A stretch of 6,310 bases of DNA, from assembly GCA_945788595.1 (NCBI GenBank), contig CALZMS010000059.1:1-6310 (forward strand). The letters run 5' to 3'. The position numbers were made by a program, and so were the translations under genes. Origin of the DNA: an uncultured Lachnospiraceae bacterium (GTDB taxonomy: Bacteria > Bacillota > Clostridia > Lachnospirales > Lachnospiraceae). This document shows, piece after piece, positions 1-5,332 of the stretch (position 1 is the first letter of the stretch; the number at the start of each line of letters is the position of its first letter). The notes under the pieces were generated by a model. That model was not told where the DNA came from, ran no database searches, and saw nothing but the letters and a program-made list of their open reading frames with translations.

Positions 1-1
1 T

Positions 2-673
2 TATCTGGGCTTCCAGTGGAGTGGTGCTATGAAAAACGGTTCCATGACGTATTTCTGCAAATGGGTGCTGGATAATACTTTCTTTGGTACAGCTGATGCC
101 TGGGGGGCATCCCAGTCTCTTTTAAGCATTATGGGAGCAGTGCCTATGGCTGTGGCAGCGGTATTTATTGTTCCGCTGTGTAATAAATTCGGTAAACGGA
201 TCGTATGTATGGTGGGTATGCTTGTTGGTGCCGTTGGTGGCGTGATTGCCATAATGGGTAACGGACAGATTGTTCCGGTAGCTGTGGGTGTTGCTTTGAA
301 GTGCCTTGGTTCTGCACCGGCCTGCTATATGATTCTTGCTATGCTGGCGGATGTGATCGATCATATTGAATATAAATCCCACATTCGTACAGATGGATTG
401 ACAATGTCCATCTACAGTTCAATCATGGTGGCGGCGACGCCGGTATGTAACTCTATTTTCAGTGCAATTTTAAATGCCAGTGGATATGATCAGGCAGCAG
501 ATATTGCTCTGGGCACTGCAGCCCAGACTGCAGGTGCGCAGATGGCGATCTCTGTAGGATATATCTGGGTAGAAACTATCGCTTATGTTGTCTGTGCCGT
601 GCTGATTTTCTTCTTTACAGTGGAAAAGAAGCTGCCTCAGGAGCAGGAGGCGATTGCAGCCAGAAAGAAATAG
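2..673 (+). CDS. GPH-family (MFS_2) sugar:cation symporter, C-terminal half (partial)
   Basis: The frame is open to the left edge, so the gene begins outside the window. About 223 residues are visible, roughly half of a usual 450-500 residue glycoside-pentoside-hexuronide:cation symporter. The visible part is strongly hydrophobic, with about six membrane segments, consistent with the second half of the 12-helix fold. Family-like stretches include NKFGKR, a basic cytoplasmic loop between helices, and the run ADVIDHIEYKSHIRTDGLT followed by MSIYSSIMVA, which is very typical of bacterial GPH/MFS_2 transporters. The tail is a charged cytoplasmic end (VEKKLPQEQEAIAARKK). The family imports glycosides, pentosides or hexuronides, or their oligomers, with Na+ or H+. 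The GH43 gene downstream suggests a xylose/arabinose-type oligosaccharide, which is inference. The ATG at 29 is an internal methionine, not the start. A strong hairpin follows the stop codon. Confidence 0.93.
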   Translation, partial: YLGFQWSGAMKNGSMTYFCKWVLDNTFFGTADAWGASQSLLSIMGAVPMAVAAVFIVPLCNKFGKRIVCMVGMLVGAVGGVIAIMGNGQIVPVAVGVALKCLGSAPACYMILAMLADVIDHIEYKSHIRTDGLTMSIYSSIMVAATPVCNSIFSAILNASGYDQAADIALGTAAQTAGAQMAISVGYIWVETIAYVVCAVLIFFFTVEKKLPQEQEAIAARKK

Positions 674-693
674 GTAAGGTAATTAGATGTAAA

Positions 694-736
694 GCTGCTG
701 CAAGTTGGCGAGAACCGTCAACTTGCAGCAGCATTT
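694..736 (+). terminator. Probable intrinsic terminator after the symporter gene
   Basis: GCTGCTGCAAGTTG (694-707) pairs perfectly with CAACTTGCAGCAGC (719-732). The stem extends inward by 708-718 (G-T), 709-717 (C-G) and 710-716 (G-C), leaving a 5-nt AGAAC loop, so the total is 17 pairs. It begins 20 nt after the symporter stop. The T tract is poor (ATTT, 733-736), so termination may be partial. The helix is long enough to act also as a 3'-end stabiliser or processing site. It sits only about 30 nt before the next start codon. Confidence 0.75.
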
Positions 737-750
737 AGCATATGGCAGAT

Positions 751-754
751 GAGG
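751..754 (+). promoter_or_regulatory. Ribosome binding site for the GTG start at 765
   Basis: GAGG lies 10 nt before the GTG at 765. An in-frame TGA at 750-752 closes the frame just upstream, and the in-frame GTG (789) and ATG (792) codons downstream have no Shine-Dalgarno-like sequence. GTG 765 is therefore the best start. Confidence 0.6.
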
Positions 755-764
755 TAGACTTGGT

Positions 765-2573
765 GTGTACAGAGAAAAAGTAAAAAATGTGATGAGAATC
801 CTCTTTTTCCTTGGAATATTGTGTATAACTGGATGTCGAAAAAGTGACGATGGGGAAAAAATGGTTTGCCATATTGTGCTGGAAGCCGGAGAAGGATATT
901 TTGTTGAGGATGCAGTCAGAGTCGTAGAACAGGGCAGTGATGTTAGTTTTATGATTTCTCTGGAGGAGGGATGGCAGTTCCTGGGTACAGACTATCTGGG
1001 GGAGACAAAGATCATCAGAGAGAACGATGGAAAGACTGTACAGTTGATGCTTCGGGATGTGGAGTATTCAGAAAGTATCTGTGTTTCAGCAAAAAAGGGA
1101 CAGTATGAGATTATTTATGATGCCAATGGTGGACAGGCCATTTCGGGAAGGCAGAATGTAATCCCAATTTGTTACAGAGGAACGCATCAGCGCATCAATA
1201 CTTCTGTGGGAACGGATATTTTTGTGCGGGATGGCTATACGATGACGGGATGGAATACCAGGGCAGATGGAAGTGGTCAGGCTGTGGGTCTGGGAAGCCG
1301 GATAGAGTGGAGAGAAAATCTTACTCTGTATGCACAGTGGGAGTCCTGGACAAAAGAGGAAAGTTTTTCCTGGAATGAGGAATCCGGTTTTGCTGTGATC
1401 ACCGGATATATGGGAGAGGAAAAAAAGATTTGTATTCCGGCTAGACTCGGGGGATTTCCGATGCGGACGATTGCGGAGAGGGCGTTTGCAGGTACAGACT
1501 GTGAAACTGTGATTCTGCCGCCGGGGGTATATGAAATAGAAAAATGGGCTTTTCAGGACAGTTGTCTTGAAAAATTGTATATATATGATGATCTGCAAAA
1601 GATCAGCGACTATGCTTTTGAGGGATGTGATGCGCTTTGCACACTGCAGATCAATGCTATTGAGTATCCTGCTTACAGCGGGAATTATTTTGATACGTTT
1701 CAGGATAAATATGATCGGCTGCTGTCATTACAGGATAAAAAGAAAATCGTTCTGTTTTCTGGGTCTTCCACCAGATTTGGTTATGATTCTGCGCGTATCG
1801 ATGAAGCTTTTCCGGAATATGAGGTGGTGAATATGGGGGTATTTGCCTATTCCCCTGCGCTGCCGCAGCTGGAATTGATCCTTGATTGTATGAAAGAAGG
1901 GGATATTCTTCTGGATTCGCCGGAATTTGATGCGGCAAACAGGCAGTTTTGCCATCAGAAAAAACTGGATTATGCGGTGTTTGCTATGATGGAGTCAAAC
2001 TATGATGCCTTTGCACTGCTGGATCTCAGGGAATATACGCAGGTGTTTACCGCGTTTTCTGCTTATCAGGACGCAAGAAGAGATATGGAACGAAAGAGCT
2101 ATGATATATGTGCTTCGGAATATGATGAGGATGGCAATCCGTTAGCGGTGGCCAGTTATAATCAGTATGGGGATTATGTGCTGTATCGACCGAATTCTGA
2201 AAAAGAGGAGCCAATCTATGGGCTTGCGGTAAACTATACGGTGAATGCTTTTCCTGAGGAAACATATATTGATTCCATAAATACGGAGTTTCAGAAATTC
2301 CTCGACAGGGGTGTAAACGTGTATTTTACATATTCTCCCCGAAACAAATTTGCTTTGTCGGAGGAGAGCACTAAAGCAGAACGGGATCAGTTGCATGCGT
2401 ACCTGAAAAGTCATCTGATCGTTCCTGTGATTTCTGCGCTTGAGGATTCTTTGTATCCCGGCACATATCTGTATGGTACAGACAATCATCTGTCTACAGA
2501 GGGTGTGCAGATCCGTACGGAAAAAGTGATTCGTGATCTGAAGGCGCAGCTTGCGAAGGAGGAGAAAAATTGA
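765..2573 (+). CDS. Lipoprotein with InlB-like repeats, BspA-type LRRs and an SGNH hydrolase-like domain
   Basis: The product has 602 residues and starts with GTG. Residues 1-24 form a lipoprotein signal: basic start, hydrophobic core RILFFLGILC, then lipobox ITGC with Cys24 as lipidation site, so the protein should be anchored outside the membrane. Residues about 34-112 look like a divergent InlB/bacterial-repeat module. Residues about 113-193 match an InlB B-repeat (Listeria-Bacteroides type: YDANGG, then GYTMTGWNTRADGSG, then LTLYAQW). Residues about 215-297 hold about three BspA-like LRR_5 units, each ending in an I..(R/W/Y)AF pattern (IAERAFAG, IEKWAFQDS, ISDYAFEGC). Residues about 327-595 resemble an SGNH esterase/acyltransferase: SGSSTRFG with probable nucleophile Ser334, N356-M-G, and GTDNHLSTEG with probable His575. 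The family acts on polysaccharide acyl groups, usually acetyl. A paralogous SGNH domain lies in the gene at 3930. The stop overlaps the MBOAT start, so the two are probably co-translated as partners. Acceptor and direction (transferase or esterase) are unknown. Confidence 0.88.
   Translation: MYREKVKNVMRILFFLGILCITGCRKSDDGEKMVCHIVLEAGEGYFVEDAVRVVEQGSDVSFMISLEEGWQFLGTDYLGETKIIRENDGKTVQLMLRDVEYSESICVSAKKGQYEIIYDANGGQAISGRQNVIPICYRGTHQRINTSVGTDIFVRDGYTMTGWNTRADGSGQAVGLGSRIEWRENLTLYAQWESWTKEESFSWNEESGFAVITGYMGEEKKICIPARLGGFPMRTIAERAFAGTDCETVILPPGVYEIEKWAFQDSCLEKLYIYDDLQKISDYAFEGCDALCTLQINAIEYPAYSGNYFDTFQDKYDRLLSLQDKKKIVLFSGSSTRFGYDSARIDEAFPEYEVVNMGVFAYSPALPQLELILDCMKEGDILLDSPEFDAANRQFCHQKKLDYAVFAMMESNYDAFALLDLREYTQVFTAFSAYQDARRDMERKSYDICASEYDEDGNPLAVASYNQYGDYVLYRPNSEKEEPIYGLAVNYTVNAFPEETYIDSINTEFQKFLDRGVNVYFTYSPRNKFALSEESTKAERDQLHAYLKSHLIVPVISALEDSLYPGTYLYGTDNHLSTEGVQIRTEKVIRDLKAQLAKEEKN
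1809..1832 (+). repeat. 24-nt exact match shared by the two SGNH paralogues, copy 1
   Basis: This segment, encoding most of FPEYEVVN just after the nucleophile motif, is identical base for base to 4164-4187 in the second SGNH gene, while the flanking codons have diverged. It marks the common origin of the two SGNH domains. Confidence 0.85.
2556..2564 (+). promoter_or_regulatory. Strong ribosome binding site for the MBOAT TTG start
   Basis: AAGGAGGAG lies inside the last codons of the upstream gene, with 7 nt between AAGGAGG and the TTG at 2570. The near-consensus Shine-Dalgarno supports a TTG start that overlaps the preceding TGA by 4 nt (TTGA). Confidence 0.8.
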
Positions 2574-3928
2574 ATTTTAAATCTTTGACATTTGTTTTTC
2601 TTTTTCCTGTGGTGCTTCTTTTGTACTGGATCCTGCCGGGGCGGTATAGAGGCATGTTTTTGCTGGGGGTAAGCTATTTCTTCTACATAAAAGAGAGCTC
2701 CTGGGCAGGACTTTTGCTTTTACTTACAACAGTGGTGACATTTTTGAGCGGGAGGGCTATCGGACAGGGAACGCGTAAAAAGGCCTGGATGGCGGCTGCA
2801 GTGGCGGTGTGCCTGGGACTTATGATCGGAATGAAATATTCTGTTCCGCCAGTGGGCATTTCCTTTTATACTTTCCAGACCCTGGCCTATGTGATGGATG
2901 TGTATCGGGGAACCATAGTTGCAGAGAAAAAGTTTAGCAATTATGCTCTGTTTGTCGCTTTTTTTCCTCAGCTGGTTGCGGGACCTATTGAGAGAGCTGG
3001 TAATCTTCTCGGGCAGCTGAAAACAGAACATGTATGGAATAAACAGGATATGGTAAACGGTTTCTGGCTGATCCTCAGAGGCTTTTATAAAAAAGTTGTG
3101 GTAGCCGATAGACTGGCAATTTATGTAGATCGGGTATATGCTGCACCACAAAAGGCGGGTGGACTGGGGGTGATACTGGGAACATCTCTATTTGCTATTC
3201 AAATATATTGTGATTTTTCCGGCTATACGGACATTGCCAGAGGCGCAGCTCGTATGATAGGTATCCGGCTAATGGAAAACTTTCGACATCCGTATCGGGC
3301 AGTGAGCATACAGGATTTCTGGAAACGATGGCATATCAGCCTGACAAAATGCTTTACCGACTATGTGTATATCCCGCTTGGAGGCAGCCGGAAAGGTTTT
3401 ATGAAGTTGTGCAGAAATATTCTGGTAGTATTTTTGCTGAGTGGTTTCTGGCATGGGGCTTCCTGGAATTATGTAGTGTGGGGACTTCTTCATGGATTCT
3501 ATATGGTGGCTTCACTGGTTTGGCAGCGGATATATCCTGATAACAGAAGGAGTATGCCACAGGGATTTTACAGAATACGGACTTTACTGCTTGTCAGTTT
3601 GGCCTGGGTATTTTTTCGCGCCCCGTCTTTGCAGATAGCCTGGACAGTACTGAGTCAGCCTTTTGTAAATCCTCTGGGAAATGGTGTGATGCAGACACTG
3701 GATTTTCTGGAAATTTATGGTATGGAGGCTTTCAGTCTGGTAGCTGTGGTGATTACCTGGATAATCACAGAAAGATTTTCTGAGGATATCTATCAGGATT
3801 TACGTACCGGGAAAGGCCTCAGCGTGGCAGCCGCAGTTTTTGTAAGTATGGTGACCGCAATTGAGTTTTCCTGGCTGTCCCAGATGGCCGCAGGAAGTGA
3901 GAATGCATTTATTTATTTCAGGTTTTAA
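2570..3928 (+). CDS. MBOAT family membrane-bound O-acyltransferase (AlgI/PatA/DltB-like)
   Basis: This is a 452-residue polytopic membrane protein. Diagnostic stretches in order are PVGISFYTFQTLAYVMDVYRG (94-114, with one residue of variation possible at the edges), FFPQLVAGPIERA (131-143), QIYCDFSGYTDIARG (211-225), MENFRHPY (235-242), FWKRWHISLT (250-259), YIPLGGSRKG (267-276) and SGFWHGASWNYVVWG (291-305). His295 in FWHGASW corresponds to the invariant catalytic MBOAT histidine, and His255 in WKRWH is the second conserved one. MBOATs of this branch move acyl groups, commonly acetyl, from a cytoplasmic donor to an extracytoplasmic partner for polysaccharide, peptidoglycan or teichoic acid modification. 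The start is TTG with a strong Shine-Dalgarno, overlapping the previous stop by 4 nt. Oddity: only four residues (SVPP) lie between GMKY and VGISFYTFQ, where AlgI has about 28, so a membrane or re-entrant segment seems to be missing. Both flanking genes encode SGNH proteins, the expected partners. Acyl donor and acceptor cannot be inferred. Confidence 0.95.
   Translation: MNFKSLTFVFLFPVVLLLYWILPGRYRGMFLLGVSYFFYIKESSWAGLLLLLTTVVTFLSGRAIGQGTRKKAWMAAAVAVCLGLMIGMKYSVPPVGISFYTFQTLAYVMDVYRGTIVAEKKFSNYALFVAFFPQLVAGPIERAGNLLGQLKTEHVWNKQDMVNGFWLILRGFYKKVVVADRLAIYVDRVYAAPQKAGGLGVILGTSLFAIQIYCDFSGYTDIARGAARMIGIRLMENFRHPYRAVSIQDFWKRWHISLTKCFTDYVYIPLGGSRKGFMKLCRNILVVFLLSGFWHGASWNYVVWGLLHGFYMVASLVWQRIYPDNRRSMPQGFYRIRTLLLVSLAWVFFRAPSLQIAWTVLSQPFVNPLGNGVMQTLDFLEIYGMEAFSLVAVVITWIITERFSEDIYQDLRTGKGLSVAAAVFVSMVTAIEFSWLSQMAAGSENAFIYFRF
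3892..3897 (+). promoter_or_regulatory. Shine-Dalgarno-like AGGAAG inside the MBOAT gene end
   Basis: AGGAAG lies 5 nt before an in-frame ATG at 3903, which would start the downstream SGNH gene inside the MBOAT gene and add nine residues (MHLFISGFK). The ATG at 3930 has only AGG at 3920-3922, 7 nt upstream, but gives a cleaner signal sequence (MKKKRVIGIAL). The sequence alone does not settle which is used. Confidence 0.4.
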
Positions 3929-3929
3929 G

Positions 3930-5240
3930 ATGAAGAAAAAAAGGGTAATAGGTATTGCTCTGACAGCTCTGGCGGTACTTCTGGCAGAACAGATCTTTTT
4001 TCTGCTCTGCGGATTTGGACTGCCCATGCAGTTTGGGGATACGTTTATGGGAGAACTGAAAAGTAAATATGAGCGCCTTAGAGAAACATCGGGGAAGAGA
4101 ATCGTACTCGTGGGTGGAAGCAGTGTGGCATTTGGCAGTGACAGCCATCTGCTGACGGAAATGTTTCCGGAATATGAGGTGGTGAATTTTGGCATGTATG
4201 CCGGGCTTGGAACAAAGGCAGTGTTGGAGCTGTCAGAAGGGCAAATCCGTGCTGGGGATATCGTTATTCTCTCCCCGGAACAAGATGCACAGACATTGTC
4301 GTTATATTTTAACGGAGAGTATATGTGGCAGGCAGCAGATGGGGCTTTTGGAATGCTTAAAGATCTGAAATGGGAGAATCTGGAGCAAATGCTGGGAACT
4401 TTCCCCGGATTTGCTATGGAGAAGCTTTCCTGTATGCTGAAGAACCAGATACCACAGACGGACAGTGTATATCGGAGGAGTTCCTTTAATACATATGGGG
4501 ATATAGAATTGGAAGTGTGTAAGGAAAACATTATGCCCTCTGGTTACGATATCAACCAGCCTGTATATTTTTCGGAAGATGTGGTACAAAAGGATTTTTT
4601 GAAATATATGAATGACTGGGCAGAACGTTTGGAAAAAAAGGGAGCAGTGGTATGGTATCGCTATTGCCCGGTAAATATTTTGGCAGTGGAGGATCCCGAA
4701 AACGTGGAAACTTATGATACATTTTTGAGGAATGCTATTAGTTTTCCAATCATTGGAAATCCGCAAAACAGTCTAATGGATGCGGAATGGTTTTATGACA
4801 CTAATTTTCACCTGAACAGTGCAGGAAAAACTGTGAATACGGTGCAGCTGATCAGGGATATCAAAGCTATGCTGGGGGATGATACCGCAGTGACGATAAA
4901 GCTGCCAGAAATGCCGCAAAGGAACTGGGGAGAGTCTGATCGAAATAAAAGAATATGGACCGCAGACGATACAATGGCCTGCAAAGGAAAAGACACCATT
5001 GTGATTCCAAAGGAAGTGACGCAGATTGAGGATTATGCGTTTGCAGAGACGCCAGAACTCAAAAATATTGTGATGAACCAAAAAGATCCCTCAAAATGCA
5101 TGGTGGGTCAGCATCTTTTGGATGGGACGAAAGCGCAGATTGTCGTCACAGGAGAAGCTTTAGACAGTTATAAAAGAAATTATTTCTGGTCTGTTTATGC
5201 AGATCGGATCGTAAAAATTGCAGATGACGCAGAAAAATGA
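3930..5240 (+). CDS. Signal-anchored SGNH hydrolase-like protein with C-terminal BspA-type LRR
   Basis: The product has 436 residues from the ATG at 3930 (445 from the alternative ATG at 3903). MKKKR followed by a hydrophobic segment (about 6-28) forms a signal anchor. Cys27 is not in a proper lipobox, so this paralogue is probably not a lipoprotein. The SGNH-like domain spans about 57-315: VGGSSVAFGSDS with probable nucleophile Ser64, N86-F-G, SPEQDAQ, and YDTNFHLNSAGK with probable His294 and Asp290/Asn292 nearby. Residues about 353-430 hold a BspA-like LRR_5 unit (TIVIPKEVTQIEDYAFAETP) and the usual closing repeat (IVVTGEALDSYKRNYFWSVY). The SGNH part is clearly paralogous to that of the gene at 765: both have FPEYEVVN after the nucleophile loop, a YGD motif and a similar Ser-to-His distance (230 versus 241 residues), but the LRR is on the opposite side. 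With 1 nt between the MBOAT stop and this start, translational coupling is likely. The expected role is acyl transfer to, or removal from, an extracellular polymer together with the MBOAT. Confidence 0.88.
   Translation: MKKKRVIGIALTALAVLLAEQIFFLLCGFGLPMQFGDTFMGELKSKYERLRETSGKRIVLVGGSSVAFGSDSHLLTEMFPEYEVVNFGMYAGLGTKAVLELSEGQIRAGDIVILSPEQDAQTLSLYFNGEYMWQAADGAFGMLKDLKWENLEQMLGTFPGFAMEKLSCMLKNQIPQTDSVYRRSSFNTYGDIELEVCKENIMPSGYDINQPVYFSEDVVQKDFLKYMNDWAERLEKKGAVVWYRYCPVNILAVEDPENVETYDTFLRNAISFPIIGNPQNSLMDAEWFYDTNFHLNSAGKTVNTVQLIRDIKAMLGDDTAVTIKLPEMPQRNWGESDRNKRIWTADDTMACKGKDTIVIPKEVTQIEDYAFAETPELKNIVMNQKDPSKCMVGQHLLDGTKAQIVVTGEALDSYKRNYFWSVYADRIVKIADDAEK
4164..4187 (+). repeat. 24-nt exact match shared by the two SGNH paralogues, copy 2
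   Basis: Identical to 1809-1832. It encodes FPEYEVVN in the second SGNH protein, 2355 bases downstream of the first copy and in direct orientation, with the MBOAT gene between them. Confidence 0.85.
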
Positions 5241-5329
5241 ACAGACTGCGCTTGAAAAAGCTCTTTAGAAAAAAAGATGCTACAATACAGATAAATAAAG
5301 AACGTAAGAATGTGAAAGAGGAGGAATGA
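5237..5329 (+). CDS. Doubtful 30-codon ORF in the junction before the GH43 gene
   Basis: An ATG overlaps the SGNH stop as ATGA (5237-5240) and stays open for 30 codons to a TGA at 5327-5329, just before the GH43 start. The predicted peptide begins MNRLRLKKLFRKKDATIQ, so it is strongly basic at the front, and ends in an acidic KEEE. There is no clear Shine-Dalgarno; expression would depend on coupling to the upstream gene. The GH43 ribosome binding site lies inside its last codons. It could be a small coupled protein, a leader-like ORF, or chance in A-rich DNA; I recognise no family. An open frame this short is not improbable by chance. Confidence 0.2.
   Translation: MNRLRLKKLFRKKDATIQINKERKNVKEEE
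5278..5286 (+). promoter_or_regulatory. Candidate extended -10 promoter for the GH43 gene
   Basis: TGCTACAAT combines the TGn element with a -10 hexamer (TACAAT) one mismatch from TATAAT. No well-spaced -35 is present: the nearest good one, TTGAAA at 5252-5257, is 23 nt away. A start site near 5293 would give a leader of about 40 nt that includes the ribosome binding site. No terminator is visible between the SGNH gene and here, so read-through from the cassette is also possible. Confidence 0.3.
5318..5324 (+). promoter_or_regulatory. Ribosome binding site for the GH43 gene
   Basis: GAGGAGG lies 8 nt before the ATG at 5333 and 5 nt before an in-frame GTG at 5330. Either start is possible and they differ by one residue. 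ATG is preferred by codon type and spacing. Confidence 0.8.
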
Positions 5330-5332
5330 GTG

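Noticed and set aside
29..673. ATG at 29 as the start of a complete small membrane protein
   Set aside because: The frame is open upstream to the window edge with GPH-like sequence (YLGFQWSGAMKNG), so this methionine is internal to a truncated gene.
3861..3929. ATG at 3861 as the start of the second SGNH gene
   Set aside because: The extra residues (MSFPGCPRWPQEVR) are an out-of-frame reading of the MBOAT end with no signal-like character; the starts at 3903 and 3930 are better supported.
3800..4531. A 243-codon open frame on the - strand across the MBOAT/SGNH junction
   Set aside because: It spans two well-supported + strand genes, has no recognisable domain, and lacks a convincing ribosome binding site.
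5252..5286. TTGAAA (5252-5257) with TACAAT (5281-5286) as a standard -35/-10 promoter
   Set aside because: The spacer is 23 nt, well beyond the usual 16-18. Only the extended -10 reading is kept, at low confidence.
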